17,273 bases of DNA, from NCBI GenBank assembly GCA_050999295.1, contig JBPCPI010000192.1, forward strand, positions 1 to 17,273, in the 5' to 3' direction. The position numbers and the translations under genes were made by a program. The DNA is from JACCQS01 sp050999295 (GTDB lineage Bacteria > Actinomycetota > Actinomycetes > Mycobacteriales > Geodermatophilaceae). A model generated the notes under the pieces. It did not search any database, was not told the origin of the DNA, and saw only the letters and a program-made list of their open reading frames with translations. This document shows, piece by piece, positions 5,777-12,979 of this stretch. Every line of letters starts with the position of its first letter. The stretch's first letter is position 1.

Positions 5777-8554
5777 GTGAGCGCGATCAGCCAGAGTGCG
5801 TCAGTCCAGGGTGTGACAGTCCAGGGTGCGCCCGGGCAGCCTTCGGTCGACGAGGAACAGGTGGCGGTGCCGGCGCAACCAGCCCGGCTGCTGCTCGTGG
5901 ACGGGCATTCGATGGCCTACCGGGCGTTCTACTCCCATCCGGTGGAGAACTTCTCCACGACGACCGGGCAGCCGACCAACGCGGTCTACGGATTCACCTC
6001 GATGCTGATCAAGGTGCTCACCGACGAGGCCCCAACCCACATCGCGGTCGCCTTCGACGTCTCCCGGGCAACCTTTCGAAGCGAGATATACGCCGACTAC
6101 AAGGCCACCCGCTCCAAGACCCCAGAGGACTTCCGCGGCCAGGTCAGTCTGATCCACGAGGTCCTGGCTGCACTCAAGATCGCCTCGCTTGAGGTCGACG
6201 GGTACGAGGCCGATGACGTCATCGCCACGCTGGCGACCGAGGCCACCCAAGAGGGCCTGGAGGTACTGATCTGTACCGGGGACCGGGATGCGCTGCAACT
6301 GGTCAGCCCACTGGTCACGGTGCTCTACCCGCACCGAGGCGTCACTGGGATGACGCGATTCGACCCGGCTGAGGTCCAGGCCAAGTACGGACTGTCGCCA
6401 GCCCAGTACCCGGACTTCGCAGCACTGCGTGGGGATCCTTCCGACAACCTCCCCGGCATCCCCGGAGTGGGCGAGAAGACCGCGGCCAAGTGGATCCGCG
6501 AGTTCGGTTCACTGCAGGCCCTGGTCGATAGGGTCGACGAGGTCCCCGGAAAAGCCGGAGACGCCTTGCGGGACCACCTCGGCTCGGTGCTGCAGAACAG
6601 CCAGCTCACCAAGCTCATCCGAGACGTGCCTCTGGACCTGCGACCACAGGATCTGCGGTGGACGAGCTGGGACCGCGAACAGGTCCATCAACTCTTCGAC
6701 AACCTTCAGTTCCGGGTGCTGCGGGACCGGCTGTTCACCGACCTCAGTGCCGACGAGCCCTCGAGCGAGGGCGGATTCGAGGTGACGGTCGACGAGTTCG
6801 CCCCAGGCGAGCTGGGGTCATGGCTGGCCGAGAACGGTCATGGTCAGCATCCGATGGGCATCTCGCCGTACGGCAGCTGGGGTCGCGGCACCGGAACGAT
6901 CGAGGCGATCGCGCTGTCCACTGTGGCCGGTCGCGGAACATGGGTACGGCTGGCCGATCTGAACGCCGAGGACGAGAAGGCACTGGCCGAATGGCTGGCC
7001 GACCCCGTTGCGTCCAAGGCGATCCATGACCTCAAGGGCCCACTGCTTGCCGCCTGGGCGCATGGCCTGGAGCTCGATGGCATCAGTAGCGACACGATCC
7101 TGGCCGCCTACGTCGCGATGCCAGGGCAGCGCTCCTTCGATCTGACCGACCTGGTCGTCCGCTACCTCAAGCGGGATCTGACACCAGTCGCCAACGAGAC
7201 CGGACAGCTCACCTTGGACGGTGGGGCGGAGGCGGCCAACGCCGAACGTGCTGAGCAGGGGGTCCGTACGGCCATGGCGGTCACGGAGTTGGCCGGCTCC
7301 CTCGGGGATTGGCTGGCCGGCCGGGGTGGTACCGGGCTGCTGACCGAGATGGAGCTTCCGTTGGCCCGGGTGCTGGCTCGGATGGAGGCGGCCGGGATCG
7401 CGATCGACATGGACCGGCTCAGCGATCTGCAACGCGAGTTCGCCGACGCGGTGAGCGCCGCCGCTGAGGATGCCTATGCGGTGATCGGTCAACAGATCAA
7501 CCTCGGGTCGCCCAAGCAACTGCAGAGCGTGCTGTTCGACGATCTCGGTCTCCCCAAGACCAAGCGGATCAAGACCGGCTACACCACCGATGCCGAGTCA
7601 CTGACGACCCTGCTGGAGCAGACCGGGCACCCGTTTCTGGCACACCTCATGCGGCATCGCGATGTGACCCGGCTCCGGACGGTGATCGACGGGCTCATCC
7701 CCATGGTCGATGATGTTGGCCGGATCCATACGACCTTCCAGCAGACCGTCGCCGCCACTGGACGGCTGTCGTCGGCCGATCCCAACTTGCAGAACATCCC
7801 GATCCGGACGGCCGAGGGGCGCCGGATCCGCGAGACCTTCGTGGTCGGGCCGGGATTCGAGTCGCTGATGACCGCCGACTACAGCCAAATCGAGATGCGG
7901 ATCATGGCGCACCTGTCGGATGACTCCGGCCTGATCGAGGCGTTCGCTTCGGGGGAGGACCTGCACACGTTCGTGGCCTCTCGCGCGTTCTCGATCCCGG
8001 TGCAAGCCGTGGACCCGGAGATGCGCCGCCGGATCAAGGCGATGAGCTATGGATTGGCCTACGGCCTGTCGGCCTACGGGCTGTCCCAGCAGCTCCGGAT
8101 CACCCCGGAGGAGGCGCGGGCGCACATGGAAGCCTATTTCGAGCGCTTCGGTGGCGTACGGGACTACTTGCACGACGTGGTCGATCAGGCCCGGATGACC
8201 GGCTACACCGAGACGATCTTCGGCCGCCGCCGTTACCTTCCGGACCTGACCAGCGACAACCGCCAGCGCCGGGAGATGGCCGAACGGATGGCGTTGAACG
8301 CACCCATCCAGGGCTCCGCGGCCGACGTCATCAAGGTCGCCATGCTCGGCGTCGACGCGGCCTTGAGGGCGCCCGGACTGAAGTCCCGGATGCTGCTGCA
8401 GGTCCATGACGAACTTGTCCTCGAGATCGCCTCGGGGGAGCGCGAGACGGTGCGGGCCTTGGTCCAGGAGCAGATGGCCGCGGCCGCGGAATTGTCCGTA
8501 CCGCTAGAGGTCTCGGTTGGATTCGGCACGAGCTGGGACGCCGCTGCCCACTGA
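5777..8554 (+). CDS. polA: DNA polymerase I
   Basis: The 925-residue protein fills repair gaps and removes RNA primers. Residues 37-320 form the 5' nuclease with V-D-G-H-S (41-45), E-A-D-D-V (144-148), T-G-D-R-D-A-L-Q (167-174) and G-D-P-S-D-N-L-P-G-I-P-G-V-G (219-232). Residues 330-515 match the position of the 3'-5' exonuclease but lack its DxE and other catalytic acids, so proofreading should be absent, as in mycobacterial Pol I. Residues 525-925 are the polymerase: motif A M-T-A-D-Y-S-Q-I-E-M-R (D701), O-helix R-R-R-I-K-A-M-S-Y-G (K754, Y758) and motif C Q-V-H-D-E (875-879). Y758 sits where E. coli has F762, a change known to weaken discrimination against dideoxynucleotides. The first 36 residues are unconserved and include a duplicated SVQGV/TVQGA pentapeptide. 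Start GTG 5777 rests on the -10 box; GTG codons near residues 29-31 are alternatives. Confidence 0.97.
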   Translation: MSAISQSASVQGVTVQGAPGQPSVDEEQVAVPAQPARLLLVDGHSMAYRAFYSHPVENFSTTTGQPTNAVYGFTSMLIKVLTDEAPTHIAVAFDVSRATFRSEIYADYKATRSKTPEDFRGQVSLIHEVLAALKIASLEVDGYEADDVIATLATEATQEGLEVLICTGDRDALQLVSPLVTVLYPHRGVTGMTRFDPAEVQAKYGLSPAQYPDFAALRGDPSDNLPGIPGVGEKTAAKWIREFGSLQALVDRVDEVPGKAGDALRDHLGSVLQNSQLTKLIRDVPLDLRPQDLRWTSWDREQVHQLFDNLQFRVLRDRLFTDLSADEPSSEGGFEVTVDEFAPGELGSWLAENGHGQHPMGISPYGSWGRGTGTIEAIALSTVAGRGTWVRLADLNAEDEKALAEWLADPVASKAIHDLKGPLLAAWAHGLELDGISSDTILAAYVAMPGQRSFDLTDLVVRYLKRDLTPVANETGQLTLDGGAEAANAERAEQGVRTAMAVTELAGSLGDWLAGRGGTGLLTEMELPLARVLARMEAAGIAIDMDRLSDLQREFADAVSAAAEDAYAVIGQQINLGSPKQLQSVLFDDLGLPKTKRIKTGYTTDAESLTTLLEQTGHPFLAHLMRHRDVTRLRTVIDGLIPMVDDVGRIHTTFQQTVAATGRLSSADPNLQNIPIRTAEGRRIRETFVVGPGFESLMTADYSQIEMRIMAHLSDDSGLIEAFASGEDLHTFVASRAFSIPVQAVDPEMRRRIKAMSYGLAYGLSAYGLSQQLRITPEEARAHMEAYFERFGGVRDYLHDVVDQARMTGYTETIFGRRRYLPDLTSDNRQRREMAERMALNAPIQGSAADVIKVAMLGVDAALRAPGLKSRMLLQVHDELVLEIASGERETVRALVQEQMAAAAELSVPLEVSVGFGTSWDAAAH

Positions 8555-8609
8555 CGTCGCCTGCCCGAAGCTCATCAGGCATCGTGGCCTCGCCCCGGCC
8601 GGGACACCG

Positions 8610-9443
8610 TCAACCGGAGGGCAGGGTGGCGCAGAAGATCGCGGTGCCTGGGATTAGCGCGGCGCGGGCGGCCGACCAGTAGCCCCACACGACCTCGCGC
8701 CCAGGCTGCCAGGTCGGCTCGACGACATCCTCGAGGTGCAGGCCCGCGTCTACGAGCAGCCGGACCCAGTCACCGATCGTCCGGTGATGCTCGACGTACA
8801 TCGGTCGCCCCTCGGCGTCGAGCTCCACGTACGGCAGGCGGTTGAAGTAGGAGCCGGTGACCTGCAGATGCGCCGGGTCGGAATCGTCCGGAAAGACCCA
8901 GTGGAAGGGATGGCTGACCGAGAAGACGAACCGGCCGGCCGGACGCAGGACCCGGGCGACCTGGGCCAACGCCGCTCCCGCGTCGGCCACGAACGGGAAG
9001 CCACCGAACGCGCTGCACACGATGTCGAAGCTCCGCGCACCGAAGGGCAGCGCTGTCGCGTCACCCTGTACCAGCGGCACGGCGATGCCCGCGCGCTCGC
9101 CGTACGCGGCTGCCTCGGCCAGCATCCGGTCGGACAGATCCAGGCCCACCGGAAGAGCGCCCTGGGTCGCGAGCCAGCGCGAGCAGGGCGCGGAGCCGCA
9201 GCCCACTTCCAGGACCGAGCGACCCGACACCTCGCCCAGCAGCAGAGCCTCGGACTCGCGCAGCCCCTCGGGACACCACAGGAAGTCGGCGACCCCGAGG
9301 TCCTGACCGTGTTCGCGGAGGTAGGCCGGCGCGGCTCGGTTCCACCAGCGGCGATTCGCCGAACGGGTTGCGTCCGCGTCGGCAGGGCTGCGCTGCACGG
9401 CGTCGGCACGCGGATAGCCATCGGAATCGAGGGGGAGGCTCAT
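8610..9443 (-). CDS. SAM-dependent class I methyltransferase
   Basis: This 277-residue protein has a Rossmann methyltransferase core: motif I V-L-E-V-G-C-G-S-A-P (77-86), acidic strand-2 end G-L-D-L-S (100-104), Q-G-D-A-T-A-L-P-F (126-134), F-D-I-V-C-S-A-F-G (139-147) and V-L-R-P-A-G-R-F-V-F-S (165-175). The N-terminal region with R-W-W-N (32-35) and D-F-L-W-C-P-E-G-L-R (53-62) belongs to an actinobacterial group of unknown substrate. ATG 9443 begins the conserved N-terminal segment D-S-D-G-Y-P-R-A-D-A-V; GGAG directly abuts it, too close for a normal ribosome binding site. ATG 9461 is a second candidate, and the longest frame (9557) would reach into the rpsA promoter. It is convergent with polA (55-base gap with only a weak GCCTG/CAGGC hairpin) and divergent from rpsA. 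Confidence 0.9.
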   Translation of the reverse strand: MSLPLDSDGYPRADAVQRSPADADATRSANRRWWNRAAPAYLREHGQDLGVADFLWCPEGLRESEALLLGEVSGRSVLEVGCGSAPCSRWLATQGALPVGLDLSDRMLAEAAAYGERAGIAVPLVQGDATALPFGARSFDIVCSAFGGFPFVADAGAALAQVARVLRPAGRFVFSVSHPFHWVFPDDSDPAHLQVTGSYFNRLPYVELDAEGRPMYVEHHRTIGDWVRLLVDAGLHLEDVVEPTWQPGREVVWGYWSAARAALIPGTAIFCATLPSG

Positions 9444-9503
9444 CTCCGAAGAGCTTCGCATGCACGCTTGAACACCGCTCGGCGGGCGAGCGCGTCCACC
9501 GGG

Positions 9504-9509
9504 TAGGAT
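9504..9509 (+). promoter_or_regulatory. Probable rpsA -10 box
   Basis: TAGGAT fits the actinobacterial TANNNT -10 consensus. Transcription from here would give a leader of about 115 bases before the rpsA start. The nearest TTGNNN hexamer (9468-9473) is 30 bases upstream, too far for a standard -35, so the -35 is undefined. Confidence 0.4.
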
Positions 9510-9532
9510 GGGAGAGGCGCTGCGGCCGTGTG

Positions 9533-9618
9533 CTGTCCGGCTTGCTGTCCGGCGCAACTTTCTCAGTTTTCCAGCACGCGATCAGAGCCGCCCGCCCTGC
9601 CCATCTATGCCTGTCCGG
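9533..9618 (+). repeat. Three CTGTCCGG copies in the rpsA leader
   Basis: CTGTCCGG occurs at 9533-9540, 9545-9552 and 9611-9618. The first two are extended to GCTGTCCGG and are 12 bases apart; the third overlaps the only Shine-Dalgarno-like sequence (GGAG, 9617-9620) upstream of rpsA. All lie in the predicted untranslated leader. Ribosomal protein S1 regulates its own translation in E. coli; whether these repeats serve that here is unknown. Confidence 0.5.
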
Positions 9619-9632
9619 AGTTTCTCTACCTC

Positions 9633-11099
9633 ATGACCGCCCCCACCACGACTGCTCGGCCCCAGATCGCCATCAACGACATCGGCTCCGCCGAAGACTT
9701 CATGGCCGCCATCGACGCGACGATCAAGTATTTCAACGACGGAGACATCGTCGAAGGAATCATCGTCAAGGTCGATCGGGACGAGGTACTACTCGACATC
9801 GGTTACAAGACCGAGGGCGTCATCCCCTCTCGTGAGTTGTCCATCAAGCACGACGTGGACCCCAATGAGGTCGTCTCGGTCGGCGACGAGGTCGAAGCGC
9901 TTGTTCTCCAGAAAGAGGACAAAGAGGGACGGCTCATCCTGTCCAAGAAGCGGGCGCAGTACGAGCGCGCCTGGGGAACGATCGAGGCCAAGAAAGAAGC
10001 CGACGAGGTCGTCACCGGCACCGTCATCGAGGTAGTCAAGGGTGGCCTCATCCTGGACATCGGGTTACGCGGGTTCCTTCCGGCGTCCCTGGTGGAGATG
10101 CGCCGGGTGCGCGACCTCCAGCCCTATGTCGGACGTGAGCTCGAGGCCAAGATCATCGAGCTGGACAAGAACCGCAACAACGTCGTGCTCTCCCGTCGGC
10201 AGTGGCTGGAGCAGACCCAGTCCGAGGTGCGCAGCGAGTTCCTCAACAAGCTCGCCAAGGGCCAGGTACGCACCGGTCAGGTCTCCTCCATCGTGAACTT
10301 CGGGGCCTTCGTCGACCTCGGCGGTGTCGACGGTCTGGTGCACGTCTCGGAGCTGTCCTGGAAGCACATCGACCACCCGAGTGAGGTCGTCGAGGTCGGA
10401 CAGGACGTGACCGTCGAGGTTCTCGACATCGACCTGGACCGGGAGCGAGTGTCTTTGTCGCTCAAGGCGACTCAGGAAGACCCGTGGCGTCAGTTCGCGC
10501 GGACCCACCAGATCGGACAGGTCGTGCCCGGCAAGGTCACCAAACTGGTCCCCTTCGGTGCGTTCGTGCGGGTCGACGAGGGCATCGAGGGCCTGGTGCA
10601 CATCTCGGAACTGGCCGAGCGGCACGTGGAGATCCCGGAACAGGTCGTCCAGGTGGGCGACGACATCCTGGTCAAGGTCATCGACATCGACCTCGAGCGC
10701 CGGCGGATCTCGCTCTCGCTCAAGCAGGCCAACGAAGGCACGATCGGGGAGGCCACGAGCTTTGACCCGTCGGCCTACGGCATGGCGGCCAGCTACGACA
10801 CCGAGGGCAACTACATCTACCCCGAGGGTTTCGATCCCGACACCGGCGAGTGGAAAGAAGGCTTCGACACCCAGCGCGAGGAATGGGAACGGCAGTACGC
10901 CGAGGCGCAGGAGCGCTACGAAGCCCACCGCAAGCAGGTCGACGACGCCAAGGCCGCCGACGCAGACGCAGCCACATCTCCCGACACCAGCTACTCCAGT
11001 GACGGGGACGCCCCGGAAGAGCCCAGCACGGACAGTGGCGGCACGTTGGCCAGCGACGAGGCCCTCGCGGCACTGCGCGAGAAGCTCGCCGGGGGCTGA
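9633..11099 (+). CDS. rpsA: 30S ribosomal protein S1
   Basis: This 488-residue protein binds mRNA on the 30S subunit. Four S1 OB-fold domains are visible at about 36-105, 123-188, 209-278 and 294-364; the last two carry the repeated F-G-A-F-V and G-L-V-H-V/I-S-E-L motifs. The tail is the actinobacterial type: aromatic and acidic Y-I-Y-P-E-G-F-D-P-D-T-G-E-W (395-408), a charged helix (413-437), an Asp/Ser linker and the final L-R-E-K-L. Start ATG 9633 begins the conserved N-terminus (I-N-D-I-G-S-A-E-D-F at 14-23); an upstream in-frame GTG at 9528 adds Cys/Pro-rich residues unlike the family. GGAG 12 bases upstream is the only ribosome binding candidate and is rather far. The rpsA-to-coaE order is common in actinobacteria, but here a decayed lipoprotein and a GST gene lie between them. 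Confidence 0.97.
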   Translation: MTAPTTTARPQIAINDIGSAEDFMAAIDATIKYFNDGDIVEGIIVKVDRDEVLLDIGYKTEGVIPSRELSIKHDVDPNEVVSVGDEVEALVLQKEDKEGRLILSKKRAQYERAWGTIEAKKEADEVVTGTVIEVVKGGLILDIGLRGFLPASLVEMRRVRDLQPYVGRELEAKIIELDKNRNNVVLSRRQWLEQTQSEVRSEFLNKLAKGQVRTGQVSSIVNFGAFVDLGGVDGLVHVSELSWKHIDHPSEVVEVGQDVTVEVLDIDLDRERVSLSLKATQEDPWRQFARTHQIGQVVPGKVTKLVPFGAFVRVDEGIEGLVHISELAERHVEIPEQVVQVGDDILVKVIDIDLERRRISLSLKQANEGTIGEATSFDPSAYGMAASYDTEGNYIYPEGFDPDTGEWKEGFDTQREEWERQYAEAQERYEAHRKQVDDAKAADADAATSPDTSYSSDGDAPEEPSTDSGGTLASDEALAALREKLAGG

Positions 11100-11101
11100 T
11101 C

Positions 11102-11499
11102 CTGCGCGCTCGCGCCGCATTGGCCGTGGCCGGCCTGCTCCTGGTCGGCTGCGGCGCGTAGGCGGAGCCCGGTGGATCGTCGGAGCCCGCGGCGAGCGCG
11201 TCCGGCGCCACCACTCAGACGTCCACCGCCCCGTTCGTCCTGCCCGAGACCTGCTCGGGGCTGCTGAGCATCGAGGCCATCGATGCCGGTCTCGGCGTAC
11301 GGATCAGCGGCATGACCCAGTACGTGATCGGCGTACCCGAGCCGGAGATCGGCGCAACTACTCGATCACCCTCGCCCCTGGTCTGGTGACCGACGATCGA
11401 CTCAACCAGGCGTTGGCCGACCTCGCCGAATCGGCGATCAACGGTGGGCAACCCGAACCGAGCGCCGCGCCGACCAGCACGGCGAACGATACGCCATGA
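11102..11499 (+). pseudogene. Decayed lipoprotein gene
   Basis: Read in the frame of base 11102, the sequence gives a basic residue pair, a hydrophobic stretch and a lipobox L-L-L-V-G-C-G-A, the pattern of a lipoprotein signal peptide. The next codon is amber TAG (11159-11161), a single C-to-T change from the expected Gln. After it the frame continues as a Ser/Ala/Thr-rich linker and P-E-T-C-S-G-L-L-S-I-E-A-I-D-A-G-L-G-V, then Y-V-I-G-V-P-E-P-E-I-G. Near 11350 the recognisable sequence moves to another frame: N-Y-S-I-T-L-A-P-G-L-V-T-D-D-R-L-N-Q-A-L-A-D-L-A-E, ending at TGA 11497-11499. No ATG, GTG or TTG start precedes the lipobox; only CTG 11102 is available. The spacing between the two halves seems too short for such lipoproteins, so a deletion at the frame change is likely. 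Exact family not assigned. Confidence 0.6.
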
Positions 11500-11594
11500 G
11501 CGCCGCTGGCCCGGACGGGCGCTACAGGGACAGGATCAGGGCGAAGGCAGGCCGGGGCGTACCGCCGTTGCGCGCCAAAAAGGCCCACGAGTGA
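11496..11594 (+). CDS. Short basic ORF overlapping the lipoprotein remnant, doubtful
   Basis: ATG 11496 overlaps the remnant's TGA as ATGA, an arrangement typical of coupled genes. It opens a 32-residue frame rich in Arg and Lys (R-Y-R-D-R-I-R-A-K-A at 9-18, R-A-K-K-A-H-E at the end) and stops at 11592-11594. There is no convincing ribosome binding site, and I do not recognise the protein. It may be the damaged remainder of a downstream operon gene or chance. Confidence 0.25.
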   Translation: MSAAGPDGRYRDRIRAKAGRGVPPLRAKKAHE

Positions 11595-11832
11595 CGCTGG
11601 GTTCGCCGGGCCGGCAGGTCGTGGACTCGCCGGAACAAGGCGACAGCATGGATCTCATAGCAACGGATCCCGCCGGACCGGCTGAGGCGATGCCGCCCTG
11701 CGGTTCGGCCACGAGAGGTGTGGCGGCCCATTTAATGCCCTTCCTCGGTCGGGGGAAGCGACCAGGTCGTGATGACCCTGCGAGGCGCAGACTATGGGCC
11801 AATGGCGTCGGGGGCAGACAGGACGCGCCGGG
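11595..11832. other. Stretch without recognisable genes
   Basis: About 240 bases between the short ORF and the GST promoter. A plus-strand frame from ATG 11648 (66 residues) resembles no family I know. A small GCCGG-A-CCGGC palindrome and a locally AT-rich patch (CATTTAAT) are present, but no terminator, tRNA or repeat stands out. It is probably degraded intergenic DNA. Confidence 0.4.
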
Positions 11833-11838
11833 TACGTT
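11833..11838 (+). promoter_or_regulatory. GST-family gene -10 box, leaderless spacing
   Basis: TACGTT ends six bases before GTG 11845, so transcription would begin at or near the start codon. No ribosome binding site precedes that GTG. This supports choosing 11845 over the ATG at 11794. Confidence 0.45.
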
Positions 11839-11844
11839 CGAACC

Positions 11845-12909
11845 GTGACAGATCAGACTGGCCCCCAGGTGGCAACGCCGGGCGCGGCACAGGGTGGGGT
11901 GGACTCCAACAGCGGGGAATTCGTCCGGGATTCCTCCTACATCGAGAGGAGGATCACCGCTGACGGGCGCGACGGATGGCCGGTCGAAGCCGGTCGCTAC
12001 CGGCTCGTGGTGGCCCGTGCTTGCCCGTGGGCCAACCGGGCGATCATCGTCCGTCGGTTGATGGGACTCGAGCCGGCCCTGTCGATGGCGGTGGCCGGGC
12101 CGACCCATGACGAGGACAGCTGGACCTTCGATCTCGACCCGGGCGGTCTCGATCCGGTGCTGGGGATCCCGCGGCTCAAGGACGCCTACGAGTCGGCGCA
12201 GCCTGGCTACTCGAAGGGGATCACCGTGCCGGCCATCGTCGACATCCCTACCGGTGCTGTGGTGACCAACGACTTCGGTCAGATGACGCTGGACATGGAC
12301 ACGGAATGGGCGGCCTTCTACCGCGACGGCGCGCCGGAGTTGTACCCGGACAAGCTGCGGGACGAGATCGACGAGGTCAGCGAGGAGATCCGCCGGGACT
12401 TCAACAACGGGGTGTACGAAGCAGGTTTCGCCACTTCCCAGCAGGCCTATGAGAAGGCCTACGGCAAGGTCTTCGCCAGGATGGACTGGCTCAGCGATCG
12501 ACTCGCCGATCGGCGCTTCCTGATGGGGGAGTCGATAACTGAGGCCGATGTGCGGCTCTTCACCACGTTGGCCCGCTTCGACGCGGTCTATCACGGGCAC
12601 TTCAAGTGCAACCGGAACAAGCTCGCCGAGATGCCCGTCCTATGGGCGTATGCCCGAGACCTGTTCCAGACCCCTGGCTTCGGTGACACGACGGATTTCG
12701 TCCACATCAAGGAGCACTACTACGTCGTGCACACCGGGATCAACCCGACGCAGATCGTTCCGGCCGGGCCGGACCTGTCGAACTGGCTTGCGCCCCACGG
12801 ACGTGCAGATATGGGTGGTCGTCCGTTCGGGGATGGGACGCCACCCGGCCTCCCGCCGGAGGACGAGCGGGTGCCGGCTGACCACTGGGTACCCGAAACC
12901 GCGGCGTGA
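11845..12909 (+). CDS. Xi-class glutathione S-transferase / glutathionyl-hydroquinone reductase family protein
   Basis: This 354-residue thioredoxin-fold plus alpha-helical protein has the catalytic motif R-A-C-P-W-A-N-R-A (58-66, nucleophile C60), as in E. coli YqjG. Other family marks are L-M-G-L-E-P (72-77), V-P-A-I-V-D (128-133), N-N-G-V-Y-E-A-G-F-A (187-196), I-T-E-A-D-V-R-L-F-T-T-L (231-242), Y-H-G-H-F-K-C-N (249-256) and I-N-P-T-Q-I-V-P (299-306). Enzymes of this family remove thiol adducts from hydroquinones in the cytoplasm. Where YqjG has N-E-S after the third strand, this protein has T-N-D-F-G-Q (141-146), seen in an actinobacterial branch. Most actinobacteria use mycothiol rather than glutathione, so the real cosubstrate is uncertain. 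The GTG start follows a -10 box at leaderless distance. It stands alone between the decayed region and coaE. Confidence 0.88.
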   Translation: MTDQTGPQVATPGAAQGGVDSNSGEFVRDSSYIERRITADGRDGWPVEAGRYRLVVARACPWANRAIIVRRLMGLEPALSMAVAGPTHDEDSWTFDLDPGGLDPVLGIPRLKDAYESAQPGYSKGITVPAIVDIPTGAVVTNDFGQMTLDMDTEWAAFYRDGAPELYPDKLRDEIDEVSEEIRRDFNNGVYEAGFATSQQAYEKAYGKVFARMDWLSDRLADRRFLMGESITEADVRLFTTLARFDAVYHGHFKCNRNKLAEMPVLWAYARDLFQTPGFGDTTDFVHIKEHYYVVHTGINPTQIVPAGPDLSNWLAPHGRADMGGRPFGDGTPPGLPPEDERVPADHWVPETAA

Positions 12910-12928
12910 GTTCCTGGCGATCGACGTC

Positions 12929-12978
12929 GTTACGTCCGAATGACCATCGGCAATTGGCTACGGTTATTCGGACGCAAC
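12929..12978 (+). promoter_or_regulatory. 50-bp imperfect dyad abutting the coaE start
   Basis: Two 17-base arms, 12929-12945 (GTTACGTCCGAATGACC) and 12962-12978, are complementary at 15 positions; as RNA one mismatch becomes a G-U pair. The palindrome CAATTG (12951-12956) lies exactly at the dyad centre, so symmetry runs through the whole element. It begins 20 bases after the GST-family stop, and its right arm ends one base before GTG 12980. TACGGT (12959-12964) inside it could be the coaE -10 box. It may be an operator, or a terminator of the upstream gene; there is no U-tract. Confidence 0.6.
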
Positions 12979-12979
12979 A

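Noticed and set aside
8555..8609. Terminator between convergent polA and the methyltransferase gene
   Set aside because: Only a 5-bp stem with a 12-base loop and a loopless CCCGGCCGGG palindrome are present, too weak to call.
9528..9632. rpsA starting at GTG 9528, or an upstream ORF there
   Set aside because: The added residues are Cys/Pro/Ser-rich and unlike any S1 N-terminus. The conserved N-terminus begins just after ATG 9633.
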